Part shown: piece by piece, positions 1-12,250 of the stretch
How the letters are laid out: each line of letters starts with the position of its first letter
How positions within the stretch are numbered: position 1 is the stretch's first letter
Assembly: GCA_009739215.1 (NCBI GenBank)
Contig: VSJF01000007.1
Span: forward strand, 186,001-250,000
Reading direction: 5' to 3'
DNA length: 64,000 bases
DNA from: Floccularia luteovirens
Taxonomy: Eukaryota > Basidiomycota > Agaricomycetes > Agaricales > Squamanitaceae
Program-made: the position numbers and the translations under genes
The notes under the pieces: model-generated
Database searches by the model: none
What the model saw: only the letters and a program-made list of their open reading frames with translations
What the model was told of the DNA's origin: nothing

Positions 1-407
1 GTGGGAGTGTGGCGATTGGAGCGTCGCCGTTGCCGAGGAATAGACTTGGATCGACGCATGAATCGTTAGTGATAAACCAGTTAACGACAACGTTCGACCC
101 TATAGGATCTACTGATAACAATTGCATTCCCAGACTGATCTTATTTTGTTGTTAGGGATCTTCAATAAGATAAGATAATATGGATATTCACCGTCCTCTT
201 TCCGTCATCAATCGCAAGTTCTGGTGCGCTGAGGCTATGAACTCGTAGGAACCATCCGATAAGGATACCAACGATGATGGACAATGTTGCTAGGATGCCA
301 AAGGCAGAATAACAAGTCCTATGTCTACTCTTTGTCACAACATTGTGCCATGGTAAACGTTGTGGGGAAGGGGTAGGAGTAGCTGGCTCTTTTTCGATAT
401 CAGACAT
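1..407 (-). CDS. single-pass membrane protein, 5' part, DUF4436-like
   Basis: The first exon (407 down to 192) begins with ATG at 407. It encodes a short Pro/Thr-rich cytosolic tail, a basic stretch, and one hydrophobic segment at about residues 34-53 (ILATLSIIVGILIGWFL), followed by an outside-type region. A 52-nt GT-AG intron (191-140) joins in frame to 139-1, which reads on to the window edge (SVDPIGSNVVVNWFITNDSC and beyond). The order of basic tail, signal anchor, then a domain with a 'DWxIxNDxC'-like motif resembles the basidiomycete DUF4436 membrane family. That assignment is from memory of the family and is tentative. The 3' part of the gene lies outside the window, so length and function cannot be judged. 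Confidence 0.6.
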
Positions 408-2158
408 AGAAGGGGATTGGAAAAGAGTAGTTGGTAGGAGAATTGTGGAAGTAAGCTCGTTAATGAGTTTGCGGATCTCAGCCTACAGGTATGGACAGAG
501 GTGTTGGGTCCATTATATAGTCATATATCTGAGTGTAAAAATGTGTCATATATCTGAGCGTTAAACATTTTTACACCATAACGAGGAGGTTTTATTTTGT
601 TATCAGAATCACCACAAATTAAGTTATATTAACTGTCAGATGTGGACGCGGAGCGCCTGTCTATTTTAGAAGATTGAGCGTCAAACCAAGAACATGAGAG
701 AATCACCTTATGGAAATAAAGAAAGGCGCTTATTGATCTGGTATCTCGAAAACTGTGCAAAGAAGCCACAAAGTAATTGATCAATCAACTTGTCATGTAT
801 GTGAAATCATGTTGTGACTTGCAACGCCTTGGAATACCATAGACGTAGAATCACAGTTCGCTTATATAACCTACATAGGCTAGTAGTGTCGGATGATTGG
901 ATCTGTACGACTTGACAGTCACGAAAAGAGGCCGAAGAATGGAAGCACGGAAGTAACTTGCCCGCTGCCCAACTGTGTGGACGTCTTCAGGGTGTGCTGC
1001 AGAATGATATATTTCGAACTGTGCGTGAAGGTAAACAATACTTCGGGATGGCACTGCTATATAGGTCTTTGAAGTACATAGCATGTCGAATTCAGGCAGT
1101 CACATAAAATATGAGTAGCACCGACGGCCATTTCCCCGCTGGAGTCAGGCCCTACTTGTGTTGTTATCTCCTTTGTAATATGGCGTCGAAGTTACGGTCA
1201 GACTTTCCAGTAGAAAACTTTCATTTGGACGCATACCTGCTATTCACGAAATCGTAATAACACCATGACCTGTTTGCGTAAACGAGTATCTCGTGTCGAT
1301 CACAGGGGGACACGGTACCGGTCTGCCATGTCTAAGCGCTTATCCTTTGTTCCCAAATTGTCGAATATATGTCGTGAACGGAAATCCATATCATCGAAGA
1401 GCCAGAAAGGCGTGGTTCTGCCAAAACATACTATTTAAGGCAGCAATTGGTCAAAAGAACATGGAAAAGACGTCCTGATCCGGAAGAGAAGATGTCAGGC
1501 AGGTCGGTGATTAGGTTCACCACTGATCACATGTCCTTCAATAGGCTCTCAAAGGTCATAATTTGGTCCAATAAGCGCTGGCTGTGAGTGTTATCTGAGA
1601 GTAGTGCAGCCCTCTGCCCACGTTCAAAAAAGGAGGTTGTTGTCTTGTGTCCTAGAAAAAGTGCTTAGTTGACTGGGGCTTTGTCGGAGGTTCTCTACAA
1701 AGAGGTAGTGCCAAAAACGTACAAACAATTCCCTAGTCCATGTTCATGTGTCCCTCAATCGAGGTTCGATGTACATCAATCAGATCCTTCATCATGTCGG
1801 GCGGTTCCCGGCAAGTATATTCTAGGAAGGGCATTGTTGGCGTGATCGTTTGGTAGACGAGAACATACCTCGTGGTATAGTCATTCTCACTACCGAGGTT
1901 GTACATGCCATGGCAGATAGTGATCATGGGCCTAGACTTGCTGCCAAAATTGGAGTCTGAATTCCTATGCTAAACCTCCAACAAATCATATAAGAATACT
2001 GAAGTTGAACTTGTATCACCAAAATGTGAACGCGCACTCGGCAGTATTACAGCGAGAAGTCAGAATGAGAAACAAAAATATGAATGCTGGTTATGTAATA
2101 AACACGATAGTCACAAGTGTGACCGTTCGCGTTTGGCTTGTCGTTGTTCTGCTCCGCG
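408..2158. other. intergenic, no gene recognised
   Basis: This 1.75-kb gap lies between the membrane protein (minus) and ORC1 (plus), so it must hold both promoters. I see no ORF with recognisable content. From about 1930 the sequence is similar to stretches at 40950-41100 and 56400-56520, which precede ORC1 relics, so at least the last 230 bp belong to the ORC1 promoter unit that was duplicated elsewhere. Confidence 0.6.
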
Positions 2159-5067
2159 ATGACAAGAGACCTATTGCAGACCCCTTCTCGCCGTTCTAAA
2201 CGCTTTCAACCTCTTGCTACACCTTCTGCGGTACGAACTGGTGAATTAGACTGTACTTGGGAAGGAGAGCCGATCCATACTCGCCCTGTTCTCAAACACT
2301 TAGATTATCTTCCGGATGAACTTGACACTTTCGAAGATGTCGTGGAACAGGATGATAACGAAACACAAGCAGTCTTTTACAATGCTTTCAGCATACTGAC
2401 ACAAAAAGGAAGACTTTACAAGGGCCAAAAACGCTCAAAATCATGGCAGACATCGCAACTACAACAGTCGTACCGGATTGGAGACACTGTGTTGGTCCAG
2501 ACAGATACACTTTACGGAGTTACAAGACCCCCTAGCGTTGCTGTCATAGTGTCCATGTGGGAGATCAGGCAAAAGCTCATTGGTGACGAGGATGACCAGC
2601 AGGGAATCAAGGTTAAACTACGCGTGCACTGGTTTTTGCGGCCATCAGAACTGGCAAGCATCAGAGCCAAAAGGGAACACGCAGCTGTATGTATTTTTCA
2701 AATATGACAGTGTAAACGCTCAATCTGGACCCAGAATGAAATTTACTACTCACTTGACTCCAGCGAAGTGCTTGTCCCAGAAGCCATCATGTCACACTGT
2801 TCAGTGTCTATCCCAAAACCTTTATCTATAGGCAATGTTAAGTATCCACCCCCACAAACCCCCACAAAACAAAGCCCGTCAAAGCGAGGTTTCGTGTATG
2901 AAGATGATTTGCCTCATAGTGGCACTGAAACTTTCTCCTGCCACCTGGCAGTTGATTCACGTCGAGGTTTATTTTTCGATTTCAATTGGAAAAACCATCG
3001 AGATAATGCATTGAAGGAGAGCATACGACCTGACCAGATACATGCCCCACATTGGGGTGATGGAGCATCCTGGAACGTAGTGGAAGCCGGAAAGCGCAAA
3101 AAGAGGTCGACAAAAAAGCCTAAAATTGACCCGGATTCGGGTATTGTATCTGAATCTGATGTCACCGGAACTTCATACCAACTTTCCGATCAGGAGCAGG
3201 AAGACAACTCGGGCAATGATTCTGATTCAAAAATAACAGATACAGAAAGCGACGAAGACATTCTGCCAGTTCCGAAGACGCCTTCAAAAAATAGAAAAAG
3301 AAAGCGCCTTGAGACTAGATCCCCAAGCAAAGCTACTCCGCGAAAACCACGTCAATCCACAACATATGTTCACCCAACTCCTCATTCCAAGGCCCGTTCC
3401 AGACTACGCATTCCAGCAACCCCGTCACGTAAACGTCAACCTTTTCAAATTCGTCCTCAGAATTCAGGTTTGGGAGGCCAGCAAAATCTTTCCCATCTCC
3501 CGGATGACGCATGGCTCCGCGCTATGCACGTTTTACATGTTGGCTCTCGTCCGGACGCACTACCTTGTAGAGAGTCTGAATATGCTAAAGTGCTTAGGAG
3601 CGTTGGTGAGCTTTTAGAGGAAGGCAGTGGGGGGTGTGTCTGTAAGCCAAACTATTTTTCATAATCATTTACATGTCACTGTCTTTCCACGCTGCAGATA
3701 TTTCTGGTGTTCCTGGTACAGGAAAAACGGCTACTGTACACACAGTCGTCAGGGAATTGAAACGTATGGCCGAGTGCAACGTAAGTTTTCAGATAAGAAA
3801 TACCGTTTCTTCAATTTCGTTAACGATAATCACAGGAAATAAATCCATTTACATACGTGGAGATTAATGGGCTGAAAATTCCCGAGCCGTCAGCCGCATA
3901 TAGTCTCTTATGGGAAGCAGTTTCCGGTCACGATGCTGCAAAACGAGGACACCTGCGAATTAGCTCCAAGGAAAGCCTAAAAGCACTAACGAGATACTTC
4001 AGCAACGGCGGCGCGAGAGGCCCTGCGGGTCACGCTTGGCAAGTAACTTTATAGTCAGTCATCACTGAACTCTGATCTGGAATATAGTGTCGTATTAATG
4101 GATGAACTCGACCAGCTCATGACTACAAAGCAAGACGTCGTTTACAATTTCTTCAATTGGCCTACTCTCGTGTCCAGCAAACTAGTTGTTATTGCCGTCG
4201 CTAACACCATGGATTTACCCGAACGAGTGATGACTGGTCGCGTCAGGAGCCGGCTAGGTTTGTCCAAGCCTCTTCTAAAATTTCGAACAATGTTCAAACA
4301 TTTACTCGTTAGGAATGGTCCGGATAAACTTCCAGCCATACACAACGGCACAGCTGCAAGAAATCATACAATCACGTTTGGCGAGCGCGATGGATGGTAT
4401 GACGGGAGATGAAGCCACGAAGGAAGTTCTTGGTGTAGATGTCATCAAATACGCGGCTATGAAGGTGAGCAGCCTCAGCGGGGATGCAAGGAGAGTATTA
4501 GATGCTTGCAGGTGTGCCATATCATCTGGTATTCCTATCCAAAATTAAATGTCAATACTTTTTAGACGGACGGTTGAACTTGTGCAGTCAAAACGAAAGA
4601 CAGCACGAATGGCAGACGTGAAAGAAGTGTTTCAGGTCATTCAAAATAGCCCGACCGCTGCGTACCTCCGTGAATGCAGCTTCCATGAACGTATGATGCT
4701 TACAACGCTCATAAAATGCATTAAACGGGAAGGCGTTGACGAAATTAAATGGGGCGAGGTCAGTTTCATACAGCACAGACGGAAACTTCGATTATTCATA
4801 TTTCTGTAGGTCCAGCACCAGCATCTAATTTACATGAGTGTTCTTCCATGTGATGAGGAACCTACCCGGAAGCCATCAGCAACAGAACTCAGCGTAGTAC
4901 TGGATTCATTAGCGGCGTCACGAGCTGTACTAGTTGAGGATGGTCTGGCTGTTTCTAGGAAACCAGAAAGTGAACGCAAAGTGTTGCTGAATTTGGATAT
5001 GGGAGAAGTCGAAAGAGTGTTGAGTGAGGTGGGTGGACAACGATGGAGGAATGTGTTATGTAATTGA
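2159..5067 (+). CDS. ORC1: origin recognition complex subunit 1 (BAH + AAA+ ATPase)
   Basis: Eight exons: 2159-2686, 2735-3641, 3698-3780, 3836-4038, 4088-4257, 4313-4511, 4566-4758, 4810-5067. They join in frame to 846 aa, close to the usual ORC1 length. An N-terminal BAH domain (about residues 55-200) is followed by a basic, acidic and Ser/Pro-rich linker with TP/SP sites, then the AAA+ core: Walker A GVPGTGKT, Walker [11 protein letters not shown], sensor 1 [10 protein letters not shown], and arginine-finger region GRVRSRLG. The C-terminus is a winged-helix region. ORC1 binds nucleosomes through BAH and loads the replicative helicase in the nucleus. The start was chosen at the ATG at 2159, which opens with a Thr/Pro/Arg-rich tail. 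Intron 4 (4039-4087) appears to use a GC donor (GCAAGT), the only choice that keeps the Walker B frame. The gene converges on NLR A, with 127 bp between the stops. Confidence 0.96.
4039..4087 (+). other. GC-AG intron in ORC1
   Basis: Exon 4 ends in TG and the intron opens with GCAAGT, the consensus form of a GC donor. It ends in ATATAG. Splicing at the nearby GTAACT (4043) would break the frame of the downstream [10 protein letters not shown] motif, whereas the GC donor gives a Cys codon and an intact Walker B. Confidence 0.75.
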
Positions 5068-5194
5068 AGTTTTGCATGTATATTCACGCATTGAAACGTG
5101 TTGTTAAGCAAAGTCTGCGAAACATCAAATCTATGGAACACTTGGTATAGTAATAAGTGTATTGTCGCGGATATTCATGAACGATTACGATAAA

Positions 5195-8100
5195 CTATGA
5201 GGTATTTGCAGCATCTACAGTACTTTCCTCGATGTGTAAAATGTCCAGCCGGCCTGATTCTTGACCCACAGCATAATAACTACCCCATCGCGCAAGGCGT
5301 ACTGAATATGGCTGCTGTACCCAACATAACCTCTTCCCATCGCGCTCGCGTATAATCCATGAATCTTTGTGGAATTTCTCCCTCCGCTGTATCTCTGTCT
5401 CCCACCTGTGCTGCTCAAGTTTGACTTGCTCCCCTTCCTTCCACTTGAATATAATTTCATCGTCGCCACGCCGTGCGTATAACATAGTGTTGTCATGCGA
5501 AAACTCCACCTCCCAAAGCACCTCCTGATTGCTGAGCACCAGATGTTTCACAAGTTCACCTGTCACTACATCGAACACACCGAGCCCTCTAGTGGAATCG
5601 GGACCGGCAATCCAATGTCCATTCGGGGACCAAGTGATAACATCACCGTCACTATTTGCAGTAGGTATGCTCCGTGTCAAAGTAGGTGGAGTTGTTGTGA
5701 TGTCCCATATGCAAATCTTGTCAAACTCACTAACTGCAATCTTTGTTGCGTCAGGGGAAAACGCAGTGCAATCAGCAAAATATCCTTGAATAGTGCAGAA
5801 TAGCGATGCAGATTTGAGCGACCAGATACTGACTGTCCTGCGAGACAGAGCCGCTACACGTTCACCGTCCAACGAGACAGTTACAAAATTTATAGTTGAG
5901 TTGTGCGTTGCATTTGCAGGTGGAGCTGGTGGGATGATTTGTGATTTTGGCGCAAGCACGGAAGTCAAGTCCCACATCTCAATTGTGTTAAGTGACGCCA
6001 GGAGGCGGCGATTATCAGGAGTAAATGATGCGGTAAGATAAAAGACACCATGGAACGAACCAAGTGAATTCCAAGATTTCGTGTCGAATAAATGGATTCG
6101 ATCGAGAGTAGATGAGGCGAGAATGTTTTTGTTTGAGGATAGAGCGACGCCATAAATGGTAGTCTTGCCCTCTTCAGTGATTCTAGATTCGAGTTCGACT
6201 TTCGGAGTGCACTCGCCTGATTTCAAATCCCACACATGAATCGCCTTGTCTTCCCCACAGAAGGCAACCTGAGTGTCGTTATGGAGAAGCACGGCTGAAT
6301 TTACAACAAAATCCAAGAACAACTCCTTCAGCATCCTACCATTATTGCAATCTATGTCCCAAAATCGAAGTTTTTCCCCAAGTATCTGGTCTACCGCACG
6401 TCTAGCATCTTTGGATATGGACTCCACCGTCTGGATTGCGGGAACTGATATCCTCCTCTTCAACTCCTTACCAACTACAATGTCCCACACTTGTATCCCA
6501 CCTGGCCTAGCCCCAGTAACGAGCTGCATTCCGTCTCCACTCCATGCTATGACATATACTTCACATTTCCCATTCTGTACGTTTTGAACATGTAATTGTG
6601 CACCAGACGTAGCATTCCAGACGCGAATTGTTCCATCGGCAGAACCAGAGGCAAGTGACTGCCCATTGGGTGACCATGCCACACATAGGACATCTTTGGT
6701 ATGCCCCGCTAATGTCCTCTTCGATAATCCGATGGTGGCATCCCATATACCCACATTACTATTCCCTGACTGGGAAGCAATTAAGTTCCCATCGGGGGAA
6801 AGCATTGCACGACACGTTAATGAATCAATTGGAATTCTGTGAAGACAAGCACTCCATGCTGAGTCTTGAAGTGTCATCGGCTTTATGGTGGGCTGATCGT
6901 TGTTATATCTGTTGTGCTGCGCTATGGAGACACAGGATGGTGCCAGCAGAGGTGCAGATATATAGAGGTGCTCCGGACACTCGTTGATAGGTATGTAACT
7001 TTGCAGAACTATGCGGTGTATATCATCGATAAATTGGGCCACACCACGTTTACCATCGTCCTGCATGTACTTCTTCACCAATATTTCAGTTCCTGGTGTA
7101 TGTACCAACCAATTCAACACTTACCTCGCACCACGACAATGCTGTGAGTAACGCTGGAACAGCAACTTCAAGTCGACCCATGTAGCTCAGTGCCTCCACC
7201 CATTCCAGCAGCTTCGTTCCAACAAACGCTGTCACTGCATCCAAAAGGTCACGGTCTCGGCCATTGCATTGTGTTAAGTGTGTGGCCCAATGAGTACATG
7301 AATATTGTAAGGTTGGGGGAATATATCGTTTGATGGTATCATACAGACCAGGAATGTCCGATTTCATCATTGTTGGATCTTTGAGCTCGCAAATATTTCT
7401 TTTGAGTGGATATTTTACTGTCATCACTTCGAGACAAGTCAAGGCGAGGCGACGGTGATGTATGAAAGGGTCAATGTGGAATTTGGGATCAGTACAACGC
7501 TCAATATCGATGAGGAATTGGGGAAAGCTCGCATGCAACGGCCGTATCTCATCATCTTCTGCTTCTGGCTTCAGGATCACCGAAGCGAGTCGACCCAGTA
7601 TATGTCGAATGAATCCCACCGGAACATCAATTAGATCATCCAAGGTGGAAACGGACACATGATCCTGGAGCAGAGCAAGACTGCCGAGCACAATTTGAAT
7701 GTACTTCTTCATGTCCGGAATACTAAAGTCGTCGTCATTGAGCGCACTCTGTAATACTGTTATATACAGTCTATCGAGATTCTTCAGGCTGAATGATGCA
7801 CCTGATGCATTGTTGGATAACAGGGCGTCCAGAATGGTGACCGCAATGTCTGGCGTGTTACGCAGAAATTTGACAATTGTGTCCGCATAAATGAACAATC
7901 CAGCTGAGAGCTTCGTGAGGTCATCAATGACACTAGGGCGTGCATTACACACGTCATGATAACACCTTAAAGCCTTCATTCGTTCTTCTAGGAAAAGTTT
8001 GATGTCTGCATCGACAATCATCCTTGGTATCTCATGTAGCTTCAGTGGCTTCGACACCTTGCGCATATCAAGGTCGTTGAGAGCATCCTCGATATGCATT

Positions 8101-9467
8101 TCAGGACGGCTAGTCACAAGGACACGGACAGGAAATGGGATTTTGGGTAGCTGTCGCATAAACAGATAGAGTAGTCGAGCGATCTCCTCTTGGCCCGTTT
8201 TGGTACACTCATCGAGGGCATCGAGAACAAGGATAATCGGGCGATGTGTCGAGTGGATATTCATCAACGGCTTAATGATGAGATCTTCGAGATCTACTTG
8301 CAATTGTTCACCCTGTTTCCCTTTCCCAGTGTAATCTCGAGCTGCTGCCGTTATATGAGAGTAAAGATCGGTCTGGTTGCGTGCAAGTTGATAAGCGATC
8401 GTTCTTATGACATGTGTCGTCGTGTTCAACTTTTCTGCACCATTAACAAAAAAGAATGAGGCGCCGAGTGCACCTGCCTTCTCCAATCTCTGAGCCATTT
8501 CGTACGCGATGGTGGATTTTCCAGTTCCTGCCCCGCCGCTGATTGCATACATGAAAGAACTGTCCCGATCAGAGTGTGATCGGAGGGTCCATTCTGTGAG
8601 TTCTTCGAGCAGTGCGGTTCTGGTGCCTTGCAGTGTGCCCGATGTTGTCGGATTCAAGCCCGAGGTGTATCCAGCACTGACGGGGGCAAGTCTTTTCAGA
8701 GCCTTTTCATCACCTGCCAGGGTATAAAATGTCTATTGTTGTTACTATAACCACAAAAAAAGAGTCTTACGATCGCGCATTTGAGCATTTACAATTCCGT
8801 TGACAAGGAGTTCGATAGTAATCTCGCCCTCAATCTATATCATATGTATAATGTTATAAGCAGGTTATATAAGTGTGAGTATGTACATACGGAAAACCTT
8901 CGAGTCGCATCTTCAATTCCAGTCCTAATAGTCGACAACATGTCTGCATTCCTTTTGCTTAGGAGAAAACCAAGCAACGATCCTTCTTGAAGTTCTTCCG
9001 CTTTATTGGTTAGATCCTCCAGATCCCTGCATTCGCCAATGAAATGAGTAAAGCAGGTGCCAGTCATCATCATGACGAACCTTTTGAGAGTTGATATCCT
9101 CTGCTCTAGCTCAGGGGAAGTCACCAATCGGCGTCGTGTTCCATCATCTGTTTCGGGCACATAGCTAGCTTGTTTCATTGTCCTCTCCATGACCGACGCG
9201 AGTTCTGCTATTTTCTTTGCCAGATCCCTACGGGTTTCTTCATTACCCCTCACTTTCTAGTTAATCGGGGCAATGAACACACCAACCACAATATTTACAA
9301 TGTTGAATACTCACCAGTATCATATCAATAAGAGTGGATAGTACAGAGGCGGCACTGGGAAGGCCTGGGATGGGACAAAATCCCAGCAAATCTTTGGAAA
9401 TATCCAGGATCTGTTTTGCTCCAGTGAGGATAGCATCAATTCTGCGATCTGCTTTGGATGGAGACAT
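5195..9467 (-). CDS. NACHT-WD40 STAND protein (NLR-like), paralogue A
   Basis: Exons read 9467-9315, 9256-8891, 8834-8771, 8713-7125, 7060-5195, giving about 1345 aa. Residues 1-200 form a helical N-terminal domain (MSPSKADRRIDAILTGAKQI). A NACHT NTPase follows, with Walker A GGAGTGKST and Walker B LVLDALDEC, then a helical spacer. The last 620 aa are WD40 propeller, with clear blades such as LASGSADGTIRVW. Fungal proteins of this plan (HET-E/NWD type) are STAND switches in self/non-self recognition and cell death. That role is inferred from family, and no effector domain beyond the N-terminal helices is recognised. The spacer and WD40 parts are in different frames and are joined by a 64-nt intron (7124-7061). 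A 54-nt in-frame stretch in exon 2 may be a further intron. Paralogue B lies at 45081-49329 on the other strand. Confidence 0.88.
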
Positions 9468-9680
9468 AGATCACAGTCCCTGATATATTAGGATAATCAG
9501 CAGGTGGGGGCAGGAAGTACCGTATTGACGGATGGAATAGTCGACTCTGTTAAGGGGCCAAGAACGAAGTACAATGGGCGTCTTTGACAAACGCGAGTTG
9601 TGGTGGAGGCACTTGTAAATCACTGTCACATGTCAAAAGCTGGCTTCGAAGCGCCCGTGAATGTAGACATTGTACGTATA
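9468..9680 (-). promoter_or_regulatory. conserved 5' flank of NLR A
   Basis: About 200 bp upstream of the NLR A start can be aligned with 44850-45080 upstream of NLR B, including a shared block with TTGGCCCCTTAACAG and another around ATGTC(T/C)ACATTCA. It probably holds the core promoter and 5' UTR, perhaps a short upstream exon. In copy A the corresponding upstream ATG frame is broken by a stop, so a shared protein-coding role is not supported. Confidence 0.5.
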
Positions 9681-10290
9681 GCTTTAAAAACATGTGTCGA
9701 CACCTCTGTATCACTGCTCGAAAATGAGGTTCGTGAGTACCTTTTTCTTCATTACAGAGTCCAGAAAATTGACTTGGTTATTTTGAATAAGAGCATGCAT
9801 CCACTTGTGTAGAGAAATGAACATGGAATATGTGTAGGAATCGTCGTCCCAAAGGTCTGAGTCACATGCGTGTTGATTGTTTGGAAATTATTCGAATTGA
9901 AATTCTTGACTTCAAGGCACCTCTAGTTATCCGATTAATCAAATCACAATGGGGTCGGGCATGCTCAAACTCCAGGCGCTTTTTGTGAACGAAGATAAGC
10001 AATAGTACTCCCGAGTACTTGTAGAACCTTGTGATATGTCCCGTTGGATCGGCAGATATTGCTTGACATTGCTTTTCAATGACTTGATGACAATATATAT
10101 ATTACCTATATGGATAGTATGACTTGGAAGGGTTTGATAATTTTGATAATCATGGAACTCTTGCTCAACCATCATACTCAATGCCTAGGGCTACACACCA
10201 GCAAAAGTTCAACTGTGTGCAACTTGCAGATCATATTGCCATGAAAGATCCTGATGTAAAATGTAGTTCTTGAAGGGGCAAATATGTTGA
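9681..10290. other. unassigned spacer at edge of repeat cluster
   Basis: No ORF of recognisable content and no clear repeat copy elsewhere in the window. It separates the NLR A flank from the tandem array. Confidence 0.4.
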
Positions 10291-10319
10291 GGCACCAAAA
10301 ACATCAGCAAATCCTGGTT

Positions 10320-10660
10320 TTAGTCCAACTTGAGCCATAGTAAGCCATAGCACCTGTAGTGATCCATAGTGACCCATAGTGATTCATAGATTTTGGTCAT
10401 TTTCCATAGTGACCTATAGTGACCCATAGATTTTGGCTATTTTCCATAGTAACCCATAGTAGTCCATAGATGTTGGTTATTTTCCATAGTGTCTCATAGA
10501 TGTCAATCATTTCCATAGTAACCCATAGTAACCCATAGTAACCCATAGTATTCCATAGTATTCCATAGTAACCCATAGTATCCATAGTATTCCATAGTGA
10601 TCCATAGTATTCCATAGTAACTCATAGTAGTCCATAGATATTAATCATTTCCATAGTATT
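10320..10660. repeat. 10-bp tandem array (AACCCATAGT type)
   Basis: A degenerate tandem array with period near 10 bp built on CCATAGT. The cleanest part is 10510-10625, where AACCCATAGT and ATTCCATAGT units alternate. Its left part (10300-10440) recurs in reverse complement at 28046-28190, including non-repetitive sequence around CAGCAAATCCTGGTTTTAG, so the array belongs to a larger mobile sequence. The Tyr/Gly/Trp-rich ORF seen here is an artefact of the repeat. Confidence 0.85.
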
Positions 10661-11197
10661 CTATAGATGCTATATAAATTTGTATAAGAATGTATAGTAA
10701 TCTGTAGTATTTTGACTTAGAGTATTATTCCACTTTTTGGATTAGATAAGCAAAACATTGGACTTGGACTTAAAAGATTTTTGGACTTAGAAATTTTTTT
10801 TTTTGAAGTTCAAATTTCGACTTCAGCAAAGTCATGTGACCTGTGGCTGACATGGCATACTTCAAACTTCAACTTTTTTTTTTGCTTCAAAGTTTTCAAC
10901 CTTCATCTTTGTAAGTCATTCTTTCCTCCTTTTCTTTTACTGACATTCTTTTTCTAGATTTATTCTATTGTCATATATCTTTGTCATATCTGCTCATTGT
11001 CAGGACCTAGGGATGGAAGGAGTTGAGGAGATGTGATAGCTTGGGCATTTGGTATGTTTTGTATCCGCTTTTTTCCTCTTTTTTTTTTATGTTTTCAACT
11101 TTTTCCCTTGTATGTCTGACTTTTTCCTTCTTTTTTTATACATTTCCTCTCTTTCTAGTTATGTTTTCAATTCCCCTTCTCTTGTTTCATATGTTTC

Positions 11198-11928
11198 TAT
11201 TGCAACAGCAACTATCACGTGAAGAATTACATGATTCATGTAATATGATATGTCATATGACCTAGTCATGTGACTCACTCATTATATGCTTTATATGTCA
11301 TGTGCATTATGACTAAGCATGTTCTTTGATGTTCTACAACATTCTACAAGGAACATGTGACTTATAGAACTATCTAGCATGGACCACTATTTACAAATAT
11401 GCACATATAGTAAATCTGTATATAAGGACCTTGTACTTCATACTATGCCCCTTGTCCAATTACATTAGTAGTAGTCAGTATTAGCCTGTAAGCATAATAA
11501 GTTGTTGAGCAGTACCCTGTGTTATACACAGTGGAGTGGAACTACCTTACCTTAGGAGCTTACTTGTTGTGCTTAGAGGCTAATACTGACTACTACCAAT
11601 AAATTGGACAAGAGACATAGTATGAAGTACAAGGTCCTTATATACAGTTTTACTGTATGTGCATATTTGTAAATAATGGTCCATGCTAGATAGTTCCATA
11701 GATCACATGTTCTTTGTAGAATGTTGTAGAACATCAAAGAACATGCTTAGTCATAATGCATGTGACATATAAAGCATATGATGAGTGAGTCACATGACTA
11801 GGTCATATGACATATCACGTTACATGAATCATGTGATCCTTCACGTGATAGTTGCTGTCGCAACATAAGTAAGCTCTAAGGTAAGGTAGTTCCACTCCAC
11901 TGTGTGTAACACAGGGTGCTGCTTAACA
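11198..11928 (+). mobile_element. solo copia-type LTR with a second LTR nested in it
   Basis: Starts TATTGCAACAGCAACT (usual form TGTTGCGACAGC) and ends GCTGCTTAACA. It is flanked by the 5-bp duplication GTTTC (11193-11197 and 11929-11933). Without the inner insert it is about 363 bp and carries a TATA-like TATATAAGGAC. It belongs to the LTR family found many times up to 36.9 kb. Confidence 0.88.
11503..11865 (-). mobile_element. solo copia-type LTR, nested, inverted
   Basis: Opens TGTTGAGCAGTACCC and closes GCTGTCGCAACA, so it lies in reverse relative to its host LTR. The target duplication is TAAGT at 11498-11502 and 11866-11870. Inner and outer LTR are close relatives, so they form a large inverted repeat. 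Confidence 0.9.
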
Positions 11929-12250
11929 GTTTCTGACTTTTTTCCTTTTTTTTTCATATGTTTTAAACTTTTTTCTTTCTTTCTATATGTTTCTAACTTT
12001 TTTTGCCTTTTTTGGTATATTTCCAACCTTTCTCTTTTTTATCATATTTCTGACTTCTTCTGTCTTTTCAGTTATGTTTTCCAACTTGTTATGTTTTTTT
12101 TTCAACTTGGTATATTTTTTTAATGTTTTTTTCTCTAACTTTTTATGTTTTTTTCTATGTTTTTATTTTTCAATTTTTTTAATGTTTTTTAATGTTTTTT
12201 TTTCCAACTTTTTATGTTTTTTTGTCTGACTTTTTTTGTCTTTTTTTTAA

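Larger units (their letters stand above)
11060..12250. repeat. pyrimidine-rich degenerate repeat split by LTR
   Basis: T-rich tract made of loose units like TATGTTTTTTTCTAACTTT. The parts 11060-11197 and 11929-12250 are one tract, separated by the LTR insertion at 11198-11928. Confidence 0.7.

Noticed and set aside
851..1927. Small ORFs between the membrane protein and ORC1
   Set aside because: Short, overlapping, no domain, no splice structure that extends them.
9600..9812. 70-aa plus-strand ORF upstream of NLR A
   Set aside because: Antisense of the conserved flank, no family resemblance, not conserved as a frame.
10397..10615. 72-aa Tyr/Gly/Trp-rich ORF
   Set aside because: Translation of the 10-bp array; no codon signal.
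10320..10660. CRISPR-like array
   Set aside because: Units are 10 bp with no spacers, in a eukaryotic repeat region.
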